64,000 bases of DNA from Callaeas wilsoni (Eukaryota; Chordata; Aves; Passeriformes; Callaeidae): assembly GCA_013398955.1 (NCBI GenBank), contig VWPU01002122.1, forward strand, positions 226,404-290,403, given 5' to 3'. Of the stretch, positions 27,801 to 40,145 are shown in pieces; position 1 is the first letter of the stretch; each line of letters begins with the position of its first letter. A program made the position numbers and the translations under genes. Below the pieces are notes generated by a model. The model saw only the letters and a program-made list of their open reading frames with translations, searched no databases and was not told the DNA's origin.

Positions 27801-28163
27801 AGTCAAGGATGAAGGATGGTTTTTGATACTGGGAGAAGTTGATAAAAAAGAACTCATCGCCCTGAAAAGAACTGGATATGTCAGAAATCGAAATACTGTT
27901 TCCGTTGCTTTTTATACTCCAGAAACTCCTGGAAAGTATGACGAACTTCCAAATTCTCTTAGTTATTATGTTTTTCAAGTAGTCAAGACCCAATGCCCAA
28001 ACTAACAATGCTGCTTTTACTTTTCAGGTGTATCTACACCCTGTATCTCATGAGCGACAGCTACCTTGGCATGGACCAACAGTATGACATTTACCTGAAC
28101 GTTGTACCAGCACAAGGCACCACGGAGGGGACTGAGGCCGGGAGCCACCTGGCTCTGAAGTGA
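6665..28163 (+). CDS. ASCC3: ASCC3, 3'-terminal part: six coding exons of activating signal cointegrator 1 complex subunit 3 (ASC-1 helicase)
   Basis: Joined exons 6665-6889, 19122-19273, 19787-19937, 25752-25958, 27760-27935 and 28028-28163 give one open frame of 348 codons plus a TGA stop. Every junction is GT..AG with matching phase. The peptide matches the C-terminus of ASCC3 as I know it, with blocks such as NITNLVQMVVQGRW, KLHADQEYVLQ and DEGWFLILGEVDK. Known for the family: ASCC3 is a roughly 2200-residue Ski2/Brr2-like 3'-5' helicase with two helicase-Sec63 cassettes. It works with ASCC1, ASCC2 and TRIP4 in splitting collided ribosomes and with ALKBH3 in alkylation repair. The visible part is the second Sec63-like module with its FN3/C2-like end; no helicase motif lies in the window. 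The N-terminal exons lie off the left edge. The last residues (SHLALK) end as expected, but the tail before them looks a few residues shorter than the human one I recall. Nothing in the frame suggests decay. Confidence 0.95.
6890..19121 (+). other. ASCC3: ASCC3 intron, about 12.2 kb
   Basis: Bounded by a clear donor (GTATCA) and acceptor (CTTAG). The sequence is AT-rich with many short open frames (up to 126 codons on the minus strand at 9158-9538), none resembling a known protein. There are oligo(A) tracts near 8665-8710 and isolated POU octamers at 10550-10557 and 13017-13024. No full-length mobile element was recognised. Confidence 0.85.
19122..19273 (+). CDS. ASCC3: ASCC3 coding exon (fifth from the end)
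   Basis: The acceptor is TTAG|GCAATG and the donor is CG|GTATGT. The exon enters in phase 0 and leaves after two bases of an Arg codon. It encodes AMLDVAAHHGWLVTALNITN and the VVQGRWIHDSSLLTLPN block, highly typical of ASCC3 and Brr2-family Sec63 domains. Confidence 0.95.
19274..19786 (+). other. ASCC3: ASCC3 intron, 513 bp
   Basis: A short intron between two strongly supported exons. The open frame of the upstream exon runs on into it for about 185 bases but loses all family resemblance at the donor. Nothing else is recognisable. Confidence 0.9.
19787..19937 (+). CDS. ASCC3: ASCC3 coding exon (fourth from the end)
   Basis: The acceptor is ATCAG|GAAGTGG and the donor is CACAG|GTAACA. Its first base completes the split Arg codon, and it ends in phase 0. 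It encodes KWSQGQRKSVHGG, then PIECLPELMAACEGKENVF and VDSELQAAHISQ. The first 15 residues or so look like the least conserved part of the visible protein compared with the human sequence I recall. Confidence 0.92.
20880..21300. promoter_or_regulatory. Candidate conserved enhancer-like element with three POU octamers
   Basis: Three exact POU octamers (ATTTGCAT or its complement) occur at 20889-20896, 20927-20934 and 21129-21136. There is also CTAATTAAATAATTG homeodomain-type sequence near 21195, and mixed-composition text unlike the flanking A/T-rich intron. It looks like a vertebrate conserved non-coding element. Its target would plausibly be SIM1, 28 kb downstream, but this is inference. 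Confidence 0.35.
22807..22870 (-). mobile_element. CR1 LINE 3'-end fragment, antisense
   Basis: The text AATCATAGAATCCTTTAGG, then TTGGAAAATGCCTTTAAGATC and ATCAAATACAACTGTTA, is the reverse complement of the classic avian CR1 3' terminus with its ATTCTATGATT tail. Only about 65 bases remain recognisable, so this is a short 5'-truncated copy. Limits are approximate. Confidence 0.8.
24140..24156. repeat. 17-bp palindrome ATCAGCTT-T-AAGCTGAT
   Basis: Two exact 8-bp arms flank a single central base in an ASCC3 intron. It lies within a stretch with further AGCTGATC/CTAGCTGC words. It could be a dimeric protein-binding site, or chance. Confidence 0.85.
24364..24417. repeat. Perfect 27-bp tandem duplication
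   Basis: The 27 bases at 24364-24390 (beginning CATATACTATTATTGTC, ending AGTATGACTC) are repeated without change at 24391-24417. The exact identity implies a recent duplication or an assembly artefact. It sits inside an ASCC3 intron. Confidence 0.95.
25752..25958 (+). CDS. ASCC3: ASCC3 coding exon (third from the end), 69 codons
   Basis: The acceptor is CTACAG|GCTTGG and the donor is CCAG|GTAGAC, phase 0 at both ends. It encodes AWNFLCRLPILNVSLSIKGS, then LTADTRDDKRWIKLHADQEY and VLQINLHRTQMGYQ. This is the start of the FN3/C2-like beta-sandwich at the end of the Sec63 module. Confidence 0.95.
25959..27759 (+). other. ASCC3: ASCC3 intron, about 1.8 kb
   Basis: AT-rich intron. A C/T- and G-richer patch at about 26395-26600 has a 60-codon open frame with no recognisable homology. 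No mobile element could be named with confidence. Confidence 0.85.
27760..27935 (+). CDS. ASCC3: ASCC3 coding exon (penultimate)
   Basis: The acceptor is CAACAG|GGAAAG. The donor is GGAAA|GTATGA, chosen because it joins to the next exon as a Lys codon followed by CIYTLYLMSD, as the family requires. The exon encodes GKQDSKAMAPRFPKVKDEG, WFLILGEVDKKELIALKRTG and SVAFYTPETPG. An open frame runs 73 bases past the donor but is intronic. Confidence 0.94.
28028..28163 (+). CDS. ASCC3: ASCC3 last coding exon with stop codon
   Basis: The acceptor is TTTTCAG|GTGTAT, only 92 bases after the previous donor. The exon encodes CIYTLYLMSDSYLGMDQQYD, then IYLNVVPAQGTTEGTEAG and SHLALK, and ends at TGA 28161-28163. 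The YLMSDSYLGMDQQYDIYLN block is the conserved closing strand pair of Ski2-like Sec63 modules. The acidic, Gly-rich tail after it is variable. Confidence 0.95.
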
Positions 28164-28428
28164 GGCTGTCTGGAAAGTCCACTCAGTCAAAAGAATGGGT
28201 CCTGCAACTAAAACATCTGGTCATTCCGGGACTTCCAAAAATGCATCTGCCTTAGTGGAACCAACTTCAAACCTCAAGACAACAGGGAAACCGAAAGTGA
28301 CTGCTGTATTAACTCTGATGACACCGAGTTAGCCACAGTGGCCTTACTCCTTTGTGAAGATTTGTCTTTTCTCATTTTATCTTTCTTCTCTCAGAAGTCA
28401 GAATGTTAGTTGAATTTTAAAACATCAA

Positions 28429-28434
28429 AATAAA
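28429..28434 (+). terminator. ASCC3: Proximal poly(A) signal AATAAA of ASCC3
   Basis: A canonical hexamer 266 bases after the stop codon. The downstream GU-rich context is weak, so it may be the secondary site. Confidence 0.55.
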
Positions 28435-28615
28435 AGACTGAACAATACTGTAATTTGCGCAAATTCAGGGCTATCGTCTTCATTTTGAAAAGTGTTCTAT
28501 AGCCTGTCTATTAATGGCATTTAAATAGTCAACTTTTTTTAATTTATAGGGAAAAATACAAAATTTGATCTAAGAGCTGCTGAAAATATTGATGGATGTG
28601 TTATATTTCATGTTT

Positions 28616-28621
28616 AATAAA
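28616..28621 (+). terminator. ASCC3: Distal poly(A) signal AATAAA of ASCC3
   Basis: A canonical hexamer 453 bases after the stop, followed within 20-30 bases by T/GT-rich sequence. It is the better-supported end site of the two. Confidence 0.55.
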
Positions 28622-29466
28622 AATATTCCCAGAATGTTTTGCACTGTACTTTTAGGTGTAAAATATGGGAGATGTAGTAACAAAATCCTCTTCATGCATA
28701 ATACATTTTGAAAATTATAATCTAAAGAAAAATTTCATAAATTTATATTCATTATATGAGCAGTAAATCTAGTTATAAGGGCAAGCTAAATCATAAAAAA
28801 TATTTCCAGTATAGCAATGATGCAATTTATGTAGATAATAATTAAAGTTTACTCTTTACGTGTATGTACATGCATATACACACACACATATATTACATAC
28901 TTGCAATTTCCTTACTGTTTCTTCCTGAATTTTGTACAACTAAGGCATATCAAATTGGGTGTCCTGTTCTAGGGCTCAGTGCTAAAGTGGGTGACTAAGT
29001 TCTGTAAATAAGGGGGCATGAGGCTCCAAAACAGGGGGTTAAACAGGAGGCATGATGAGCAATGAATAGTCCTGCCAGGCAAAGGGTATTGTCTAAGAGA
29101 TGCCCAACTCTGTGATAGTACCTGCAAGGCATAAATCTGAAGGCAGAAGGTAGCAGCATCTATCTTGTGATGAGACTGCACATCCTGAGGCCAGTCCTCA
29201 ATCTTAAGACGATTCAAGATTCTGAGCAAGTACTTGGAGCCAACATACTTACAAAAACATCAGTGCATCTTCATTCAGATAGACTAGACCTTAAACTGAA
29301 TATTAATATTTGCGCTTGCTCAGCTTTGCATTGAGCTGATAAGCGTTACCTCTCCAAGGGATCATTTTGCTGTCATTTCCATTGTATTTCACCAGATGAA
29401 AGAATACAGCAGAGTTGTTACCAGAAGCTTTCCAGAAAAAAATCACACTGGTGATGCTGCAACTAC

Positions 29467-29990
29467 ATAGAATCACAGCATGGCTGATTTTGGGAGGGGC
29501 CTCTAGAGGTTGTCTGGTGTAACCCCTTTCCTCAGACAGGGCCAGCTAGAGCTGGTTGCCCAGGACCACATCTCCAAATATGGAGATTCCGCCACCTCCC
29601 TGGACAACCTGTGTCAGGGTTTGGTCACCCTCACAGTAAAAAAAAGGTACTTCTTGCTGTTCAAGAGGGACCCTTCTGTGTTTCTAGGTGCCCCTGTTGC
29701 CTCTGGTCCTGTCACCAGGCACCACTGAAAAGATCCTGGCTGTGTCCTTGTCAATGTCTTCCATTCAGATACCCACTGACGAGATTTTCCTGAGCCTCCT
29801 CCAGGTTGAACAGTCCCAGCTCTCTCAGCCTTTCCTCATGTGAGAGATGGTCCAGCCCCTTCATCATCTATTTTGTGGCCTTTTGCTGGACTCTCCAACA
29901 ATTCCATGTCTCTGCCCAAACCAGACACGGTGCTCCGCTAGAGTGGCCTCACCAGTGCTGATCACCTCTCTCGACCTGCTGGCAAAACCA
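29467..29990 (-). mobile_element. CR1 LINE copy, antisense, 5'-truncated, about 525 bp
   Basis: Reading + strand, it opens with ATAGAATCACAGCATGGCTG, the reverse complement of the CR1 3' tail. It then passes through blocks I know from avian CR1, including CTAGAGCTGGTTGCCCAGGA, CTGAGCCTCCTCCAGGTTGA and ACAGTCCCAGCTCTCTCAGC, and finally GTGGCCTCACCAGTGCTGA. It is the 3' UTR and end of the reverse-transcriptase ORF in minus orientation. Substitutions and gaps show an old, inactive copy. It lies about 0.8 kb downstream of ASCC3. Confidence 0.9.
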
Positions 29991-32808
29991 CACTGCAGCA
30001 AGCAGAAGGCTGGCTGATTTTAAAAGCTCAAAAGTTAACCATTAATTTATTTCATATCTGGCACCTCTAAATTGTGGGAAGCGATTTTAAAATTACCAAT
30101 TCTGTACTTGAGTGTCTTCATCCCCTGATCATGTTAAACATGTTATATTTCATTATTTTAGGTAATATATTACCTATAGAAATGTGCCTAAGAACGTGGG
30201 ATGATAATAGAAAAAATTGTCACTAAATTTAGAGATGAATAGCCACCTTTGCCATTTAGACTATATCAATATAATACGGTGTTGTGTCACAGAAGAAACA
30301 GATTTTTTTCAAATTGTTAGGCAATAGTTTGGTTATTCATACATTGTGTTAGTCTATTTTTAAGAGAATTGTTTCATCTAATTTGGAAGTTTAAATTTTC
30401 ACAGAAATTAAATCCTTTCTTTGGAAAACTTGGCTGAAACAATACATTGTCCCTCAACAATTTTGATTAATTAGGAAAAATAACTATGCCACAGTCAAAC
30501 AACATACCAACATAGTGATGCTAGCTCTTGTTGCTTTGTAAATGCACATAACAGAAAGTCTAACTGCAGAGTAGCAGACAATAGCTTCAGTATTCAGTAT
30601 TAATCAATTAAAGAGTCTCTGTAATGTCATTTGTGCCATCTGTGCTTTGGTTTGGAGATACTGTATTTCCTAGCATATTAATATTAATTGTTTTTAGAAA
30701 TACTTTGCTGACATTTCTAAATAACATATTTGAAGCATTTTTGGTTTTTTTACAAAAGTATTGGATTCATGACGACAAAGTCTAAAGTAATACAGAATTA
30801 ATTTAAGCAAAATGATTAGAATCAGTATTTAGCTGAAAAATCTGAGAGAAAGAATTGTGATACATTTGAAACAGCTGCTTAGAAGGAACAATGAATGTGT
30901 TCAATCCAGTGATATCTCATGTGAAGAGTGAGAATTGCTGTCTAACAAAAGTATGAAAACCAAAGAGAATAAAAGAAAAAAAAAAAAAAACATAAATACT
31001 TCAGTGATGTAATAATCACCTAACCATCTTTATGGATAAATGAAAGAAACAGCACATACAGAAATTCTTATGTTAAGTTGCTCATTCCAGTTTGCCAGTA
31101 GGTTTTTATTTTTACTCTCCGCTTCCCCTTCTAGGAGCAGCTGCAGTCAGTGCATGCCTGTTCAAGTATGAGACTTCTTCCAAAACTTGGAAAGCAACAA
31201 AAAACAGGCACATCTTGTGTATCAAGGCATTTAAGTCTGCCTCTGTGACTTCATCCTTTCCCATCATTCCTGTCCTAGTGTGATAACAGCATCACAGCAG
31301 TGCCCAGCAGGAGCTAGAGGAGGTTTGGGTATGTACCACCATGCCCCATCTCTTCTGAAGGAGCTCTTATAATACAGTCTGTTGTTTAGAACCTTACTTA
31401 AGATTTCAGTTCTAGCCCAGGTACTGAGCATATCAGTGGCAACATGAAGCCGTCCTCACAACTGCAGGTCTTTTTCTGTTGTAAATTGAATCTTTGGAGG
31501 CCCCAATCTTACCCAGATGAATTCAGGGGTTTATGCTGATGACCCAAAATTCCTCTTGTCATTGTTTCTAGAGACCACCTCCAGATGGTCATCCTGAAGA
31601 TAACTTCAGGAAGTCTCTTATCAGCCTTCGCCCTGGAGCCTAGTATAAGACTTGAATGTTCACAGAATAGGATGCATTTTAAAAGTCATGTAAGTTACAT
31701 AATTCAAATTTTCTAGTTCTGGGGGGCACTCCTAAAGAGAAGAAAGTATCCCATGTGCCTCTGCCCTTACTCATCACAGCCTGAGCCCAAATTCCTATGT
31801 TCCTCCCTCAGTCAAGAAAAAAAGGCTATGGTATTTTTTAAGACAGTTTGATGAACTACTCCAGGAAGCATCACTTCTCTATGAAGAAGCTTATTTCTAG
31901 ACAATGGTTTTTGAATCATCACTCTCTTGTCTTGCCTCCACCCCTCCCATTTAAGGCAGACTTCCCTTTAGCTCCTTCCACTATCTGTAAACCCTACAAC
32001 CTCACCTGTTCAGAGACATTATCCATATTAGTGGCAGTAAATTATCACAGAAGGAATTATTTAAGATAACCTTTCTATGATGTGGTATGGACACTATTTT
32101 AGCCTATGCAGTAAGTACTGAAGAAGAGAAAAGTAAGGCAATACAAGCAAACCATATCTATTTTTTCCACAACCTAGAGGTCTCCAGCTAAATTGCACAT
32201 TTTGGCCTTGCTTTAGTTGCTTACATGCAGAGATCTAGTGCCATTTAATATGAAATATCTCATCTGGCTTCCACATTCAGCTCCAGAAGAACATACCCCA
32301 ACTGCAGAGGGCTATCAGCTGTGAAATATAGTGCTGTTGTATCTGTCACTCTCTGTGGATGCCTCAAGTAACCCAGGTCATGTGAAATAGCATTTGATAT
32401 CTACATTCAGGTAACCACACTGACTCCCTGTCACTTGTTTAGTCATAGGTTTGCAATTCAGTTGCTTAACTGCATCTAATGAAATTTATAATAAACCAAA
32501 GATATTTCAGTTGCCACTCCAGAAGACAGGAAGTCTTTCATAGGTCACGTGTCACTTCTGTCATCCCCATGTCACAGGGGCCAGTATCATGAGGTGGATG
32601 CTTAGATATTCAATCTTAATTAGCTAATGAAGCCCATGCTATTTTGTAAGTGTTCAAAATTTTCTCTTCCAAGCAATTTTATGAGAAGGGAGAATTCTCC
32701 TGTTTCATGAGAAGAAATATTTTCTGACAAAAGTTTTGAGTGCCATAGCATGCCCAAACAGACAGGTGAGCTACAGAAAGGTGAGTAGGGCTTCTGCTGA
32801 GAGGGGTC

Positions 32809-32854
32809 AATCCCATTTCTTATATACTTATAATCCCATTTCTTACATATATAC
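32809..32854. repeat. Imperfect 23-bp tandem duplication
   Basis: AATCCCATTTCTTATATAC at 32809 recurs as AATCCCATTTCTTACATAT at 32832 with minor differences. It is a small local duplication in intergenic DNA. Confidence 0.7.
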
Positions 32855-35800
32855 TATGTATTTTCTGTCAGCTATGTCTGACTCCCACCTGCCTTTCTAA
32901 AAATGTATCTTGTTAAATGTCATGTCTTCTCAGACTGCAGTGCACTTCAGCAGGTGGTGCCAGGACTGACACTCACAGAAATTTTGACAGAGATTTTTCT
33001 GAAGTGATTTGCAAAAAAGCTCGAGAATGAACACACTAAGTTTGTTACTGATGTCATATGTTGGTAGCAGTAAGAGGTTAAGCTGCTTTCATGTGCAGTG
33101 TGTGAAAGGAAATTCTATATTAAAGGAAGTTCTCTGGAAAGCAATTGTAATGCTTGGACTAAAAGAGTCTCTTCATACATAATTCCTGGCTCTATAGTAA
33201 GGGATCCTCAACAGTGATTACACCATCCTGCAATTAAATATGTTTACAATATGTTTTGTACTTAGATCTTCTAACAAGCTCCATATTGCATCAATGGAAT
33301 TTGAATCCAGGGCTATCCAAGTCTTTCTTCTGCATCTTTATTTCTAGAAAACCGCAACCTTCTCTATTAAAATGTCTCCTCAAAAGTAAGGAGCATTAAA
33401 GCTTCACTAAGGCCAGGCATTAGGCTTCACTGCTGTTCTTCTCCTCCAGCTTAGTCTTGTCCTACCAAGATTCTCAATAAGAACGTGCACCTGAATATGG
33501 AGGGGAAAGGAAAGTAGAAGACTTTTGCTATTATCCATCTGCTAGAAAACCCATGAAATAAAGAATGGAAAGTGTTCTGAGATGAATACTATCATTCCAA
33601 ATAATAAGATTCCCACTAATTGTAATGATAGCAGAGGTGAATTTGGCATTTTTGAAAAATCACGCTCTCAATAAAATGATACATGTACAAACAGTTATAG
33701 AGCTATTAACTAGATGCTATTAACTACTGGCAAGACCACCGGTAGAAAAGAGAGTCTAGACATATCACCATCCTTTTCTACTGCACTCTAAATGTCTACG
33801 TGAAATGTGATGAACCACATTTTTCACACAGTAGCAAATTTGCACCTTGGATTGGAAATAACTCAGTTTATATCGGGCAGTGCTAATGTGGGAAAATTAG
33901 ACTTACGTTCTTGACAGCAGTACTTTCTTCTAGCTAACAGGATGAAATTGTTTCAGATGCCAATAACACATGGGGAGTTCCCATCATGTATTTTTCAGCA
34001 AATCCAACTAATTAGGAACTAATTACTTATTGTGGTATCACAGTAAGATCAGGGTCTGATAAACTGTCACCTTTGTAGCTGTGAAGATTCTGCAATTAAG
34101 CCTTATTTTAGTTTCTCAAATGCTAACAATGTCTAAAGGGAGAGCTGGGAAAAACATCGAGATTATTCTGTCACCTCCATTAAAAGGCACTTTCATTCAC
34201 CCATGTCAAAACAAGATTAATCCCCTTTTTTTTCTTTTTTTTTTTTTTTTTGCTTTTTTCCCCTATTTAAAGTACAATATAAAATAGTTCAACTCTGTAC
34301 CAAGTGGAACTAAGTGACTATATAACAGTTTACCCCGGTTACAGGATGTTGCTCTTTCCTTGGCATGCTTCTGCGGTTTCCCATCCCACACTCCACTTCC
34401 CTCCTCATAGAGTCTCCCATGTTGCCCTTGGACTAAGCATTCTGGGATAGGACCTTCAGGGAAGTTTCATTCTCTGGTTATAGGACACAGCAGAGAGGAA
34501 GTCCTGATCTATGATTTGGTTCTTGAAAGATGCAATCTACATAAACCTCATAAGGCCCTACTGTGCTAAACTCAAAATTTGACACAATGTTACTTCAAGA
34601 ATTTATTGAGCAAATAAGACAGGTGCAAAATATGCATCACAGTTTGCTGTATGATTGAGGCAAATGCCAGTTTAATTCTATATTTTAATTCTATGTGACT
34701 TTATTCAAAGAGGGAATGAGCTAATCTGGGAAAAGAGGGATGTGGAGATTTCTCAGTTCTCCTTGTTAGTGAAATACTCAGAACTGAAGAAAGTGAAACA
34801 GTTATAGACCATATCCACACATGTGATACAGATCTGGTTGGGTACAAGTCCTGCCATTGTGCCTGTCATAAATGTTTATTTGACTCCTAGGTGCAAACAC
34901 GGACAATACCTTTCAGCCTCGTCCTTGCAGGTATTGGGAAAACACATGCTCTCCTCAAGACAGGATGCCTCCATAATTTACATACAATAGCATATGTATC
35001 AGAAGGCTTCACAGACACATCTTAGCAAAAGGTTTAGAATTTGCAAGACATGTTCACACAGCATTAGGATTTTGCTTTCCCCCAGTTATATATAGTTGCA
35101 GTGCTGTCTTCCGCAATGCTCCCCAGCAATGCACAAGAAATCACAGCTAGGTAAAGCTTCTGAAACTCAGGAACATTCTGAGAGGCTGACACTACATATT
35201 CAGCTCTCTTTCTGTATGCTTTATCAGAGGTGGTCAGTCAGCTGCCAGCTCCTGGGCGTTGCACAGCCTCTCCGAGGTTTACAGAGGAAGTTCACGCCCC
35301 CTCCTGAGCCTACAGATCCTACAGGAGGGCGGGAGTGTGTCAGCGTTCCAGATCGTGCTTCAGCTTCCTTCACTGGCAAGACAGTATGCCCAGAGGGATG
35401 CTCTGATGCACCGTTTTGGGAACGGAAGCCTAAATTTCTATTCCAAACTTAAAGGCACTTCAAATAACTGAACCTTGTCCCAACTTTTTCAGGATTAGGG
35501 TCTTTAGGGAATGCTGACCTTAAAGGACCAAACCCTTTAATAAAGAAGGATGTTCGTTTAGAACAGGTCCAGAGGGATTGCTAGAATATTCTATTCTTCA
35601 TAAACATGAAAAAAAAGGAGAAATCTCAACATGAGGATACTCATGAGAATTCTAAATGCTTTGTTTCTTCGTTTTAACAGCATGTGGTGCCTACCTAGTC
35701 TGAAGGTCTTGGGAAAGAGCTGGATTAATTTAATTCTATCAGTGAAAACCTTTTGGGAAATATGGGTGCTTCTCAGGAAATTGACAGAACCTGGAAAGAA

Positions 35801-38800
35801 AGCCCAACACTAAGCAACCGAAAAACACACTGGAGTTTCTTTTCTCTTGGTGCATTGCCCTTTTGCTTCAGAGACTGTAGGATGAAACACATTCCCAACA
35901 TATATTATTCGTAGATTAAATTTAGTTTCTGCTATTACTTTCAAAGGATTTGGTGAATAGACAGCAGCATTAGTATTAGCTAATCCTTCATTCAAACCTA
36001 GGACTCAAAGATTAACAGCTGCAGATTTTATAACATTTCTAATTCAGGGATAAATTGTATTTTCTTGAATTGGATAGGTAGGTAATGTCCTAAAGTTATT
36101 TAATTCTTAGGAACCATTGACTTTACAGGAACAGACTAAGAACTCATGACCATGAAAAGATGAAATTAGATGAAAAAAAATACCTCTAATGAGAAAAACA
36201 GGATAAGAATCTCCTTTCCAAGGAGGGACAGAGCTTTGAGTCCTGCAGATAGGGCTGCTGTGAGGCAACGGCCCCGTTAGGTTTTATTATCTCATCTGTT
36301 TTCATTACACCAAACAATTTTGCACTATGGCACAACTTCCACAAAAGCATCCTACAGTATTTACCTGGTGATTGGGGCACACTGGGGGAAAATGTGTTCA
36401 GAAAAGAGAAGAAAGAACTGATGGAAGGAATTTTGTATGGGAACAGATGGGATGGTGGAATGCAGCCAATTTTTAAATCAGAAAGCACAAGTCCTATGCC
36501 TCATTCTGAAAGGCAGCGAGTCTGTATTTTCAGGGGAAGGTTCCAAGTAACATTCTAAACAGACAAGCATATCTCCGGTAGTCTTAGGCAAGGTACCAAG
36601 GGTAAGTTACATTTCTGTGTTCCATCTCTGTGCTATGCCTCCCTCTTCACATGCAGTTATCCAGTCTCTTATGAGACACCAAATTTTACATATTTACCAG
36701 TTAGGGGAATTTAAGCACTTCACATCTTGAATTCTATTCTGGATGCATTTGGGGTGAGATTCTTGCTATTTCAAAAGCCTTTCTCAGCTATATCCCTGAG
36801 AGTGTATAGTCTTAACTTTATAAACTACATATGCTCTTCTTTCCATTTTACACACCTGCACTTGGAGCTCTCATGTTATATCACATGTTATATGTTAGGT
36901 GGTCTACATTTAAAAATGGTCCATTTCCTTGCATTTGGAAGTATAGCATGTGACATTAATAAAACAGGGTCAGTTACGTCAACATTTCTCAGGGAAGGAA
37001 GAAGAGATTCATGGTAGGATTTTTTATGTGTATATATAATATACATAAATATTTTAGGAACATGAACATGTTACTTACTAATATGAAAATAACAAGGCAT
37101 TGAAGTTAGCAGTTACTGATGCCACTGCTACTGAAGGAGGGCAAGAACCCATCAAAACTAACATTCAGAAAAGAAATATTGCTTTGATCTTTTGAAAGAG
37201 CAAAACGATTATTGCCTGGATTCAGATCCCTGCCCATGCATCAGGTTTATGCATAACTGGAGAAGAGAAACTCCTTTAAAATTAACTTCTACTGCTTCAT
37301 TTCTTTACTTAGATCCTTTTGTTTTCCTGCAATTGAACAGTCAGTAATAAATAAGAACAACAACCATACTTTGTCCACAATCATGATTTGATTCTTTTAT
37401 CTGCCACTTTTATTTTCATTTAGGAATTCCTGTCCAGCTCAGATCAGCAATGCAAAATTTTTCTGCCTTCTCCAAACCACAAAATTTAAGACTATGAGAA
37501 ATAGCAATGTAATGAGGTACAGAAAGAAGGATAAATCGAGTAATTCCCTATTTGAAATTTCTATTTTTCCTAATTGATCTTCCTTTCCCATAACTATGTC
37601 CTCTCTTCCATTTTAGCCTTCACCTCACCTCCAATTGAATTTCTCAGTCTATCTAGTATTGCTTTTATTTTATTTATATCCTTCTTCCTTTTGTCTATGG
37701 TGTACTACCTTCTCTCTTGTAGGTAAAAATAAACATATACATCTAAAAAACTTTTTAAAATATTTTCTGACTGCTGTTACTACTCAGAGCACCTTTCTCT
37801 GGGCTTTCTGTATTTTCTATTTCTATGCCTTTATCATCAAATTGGTTCCCAAAGTATGACTGTAGCCTTACCTTTTTTTTTAGATCACATTTACTTTATG
37901 ATCAGTTATAACCCTTCTAAGAGTAGTTTGGTTTTGATCTCGAGTGCTAGTCACAAATACCTTTGTTGCAGATCAGGGTCTCTGTTCAAGGAAATCTATG
38001 CCAGTATCTAATTGTAAGTTACAGTAAAAGATTAGCTAAACCAAGACACATTTTCTACCCATCCATTTAGTATATTTGCTGACCAATACTCCCTGTTTTG
38101 AATGATTAGTCCATGTTTTAGACCTATCTTCTCTGTATGGACAGGAAGAGTTAAAAAGCACTCCTTTCCTTGGGCAAAAATTAAATGGTCTTAGACCATC
38201 TTCAAAAAGTACCAATATTTATATATAGATGCTACCAGTAACACTTAGCAATAGGATTAGGCTACCCCAGAGGCTTTCATCTTTCTTGTTATGGCCACCA
38301 TTCACTTCTGCACCTTAGAACATCCTCTGTGATTGCACTTGTCCCTGGCCAAACAATCACAAAGGGCTTTTTTCAGCCACACTTTCTTTGTTCTTTCACT
38401 CATACCAAAGAGGGATGAACAACGTGAACTTGAATCAGCTTTCACTTGACCAGAGGAAACGTACTTTTTTCCAAACCTAGACTAGGCTCTTCTACCATCT
38501 GAGACCCTCAAGCAACAGCTGGCTGAGAAAACAGCCAGGCCACAAAGCACCTACAGAAATCTTCATCTCCAGGATTAATTTCTGCTAATGTTCTCTCAAT
38601 CGTGAAGTAGTACTGAAACAGTCAAAGGGAGAGGTTATCATGTGACAGTTTAAGAACAGATTTCTTTCGATTTAGGTATAAAATTGCAGGTTCAAATATT
38701 CCACACTCAAACAACAGCAGTTGTCAGGCCCCACACGTGCACTAGATTGGATCATGGCAGAGAAGGATATAAATCCACATTCTTCAGACCGTAAATCAGT

Positions 38801-40002
38801 CAGACTGGCTGACAGGATGCCCATAAGACTTGGTTATTCTCCAGCTGCCCCATGACGAGATTCCCCTGGTGCATTCAGCACTGTGAGAACCAAGATACTG
38901 GTCTGATTCAGTTGGATGTTCTTGCATTATGTTTCAAACTCTTGAATACGGATATCTCATGATGGTAAAACATACACAGTTCCAATGTTATGTTCCTATA
39001 AAGCTCTTCCCTTGACAGATCAATACATTTCCCAGCAAATATTTTATTTCTGAAATAATTTTTTAAAAATTAAATCCATTTCAAAACAACTTGCCTGAGC
39101 ACACATTTGAAGCAGAAAAACTCATATTATTTCATGCTTATTTTTGGATCTATATTTTAAAAAAAACCACCAGCCTGCAGGTTTTTTTGATTTAAAATAA
39201 GGGGAAAACCCTATAAAAAGATCAGATCTGGGGTACAAGATAACACAGACAATTTCCAACATAAATGCTAGTTATTAGGTGTCATGTAGAGTCAGGAGTT
39301 GCCATGGAATCCATTTGCTTCTAAACCAGCTCCTCCTGCTGGAATACTTTCTCATTATTATTTCTTTCAGTAGCACAAAAGGAGCTGGCTTATAGAAGAA
39401 ATGTTATTTTAGTGTAAAGTTTCTACTGTGTCTGCAATAAGACATGAAATTAAAATCTAAATTTAAAGCTGTATTTCTGTTTCAAATGTAAAGCTACATT
39501 ACTGTGGTCAGAAGAACAAAGTCATTGTAGACTTTTTATAGACTCAGTAAAGCAGAGAAAACAAATTATAGCTAAAGTCTTCCTTTCAGCTGTCTTCCCA
39601 TAAGTGAAAATAAGTGTCATATCTGATGTTTACTGTTTACATTTTTGGTACATTATTGTCCCATTATGCTTAACTTTTAACATTTTCATGCTGGTTATTC
39701 TACGCACCAGCAGCCTCTTTACCAGCCTAATTACTGATGTCCTGGGATACGGAACAGTGTGTGCATGCTGGACACGGGGTTTATTAGGCCAATGAGCTCA
39801 CTTGTTGTGATGTCAGTTTCAATAGATGGATTTCAAAAGAAAAAATGTGATCATGCCTTCAGACTCTTGACACGCCAATTATTGGGTTTCAATTCTTTTG
39901 TATACAATGTACTGCAGTGAGGCTGGAGGACAATACTGGAAAGCAACCAGCAATATTGGAAAACTATGCCAGTGATTTGTAGCTTGGCATGTTAATACTT
40001 AT

Positions 40003-40145
40003 TATTAATATTATTGTTTACTATAGGCATTGACTAACATTGCATCTGGAAGCCCTAAAAAGAAATAAGATCCTATTGTGATCGGCACTGTATGGAGATA
40101 CACACAGCCCTTGCCTCCAAGAGCTTATATTGTACGGTCCCAGCC
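40003..40145 (+). mobile_element. Degenerate MIR-like amniote SINE remnant (possible)
   Basis: The run from a TATTATTAATATTATTG start through CTATAGGCAT, AAGATCCTATTGTGATCGGC, ACTGTATGGAGATACACACA and GCCCTTGCCTCCAAGAGCTT resembles an old interspersed repeat common in reptiles. That repeat has blocks like ATCAGGGCCCCATTGTGCTA and AGACAGTCCCTGCCC..AAGAGCTTACA. The match is from memory, divergent, and with approximate limits. The exact family name is uncertain. Confidence 0.5.

Larger units (their letters stand above)
28164..28640 (+). other. ASCC3: ASCC3 3' UTR (approximate end)
   Basis: The sequence after the ASCC3 stop carries two canonical AATAAA hexamers, at 28429-28434 and 28616-28621. 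The second is followed by a T/GT-rich stretch (TTTTGCACTGTACTTTT) suited to cleavage. The transcript end is therefore probably near 28450 or 28640. Which site is used cannot be decided from sequence. Confidence 0.65.

Noticed and set aside
27936..28005. Read-through of the penultimate ASCC3 exon
   Set aside because: The donor at 27936 joins in phase to the last exon and restores the conserved YTLY..SD block. The read-through text has no family match.
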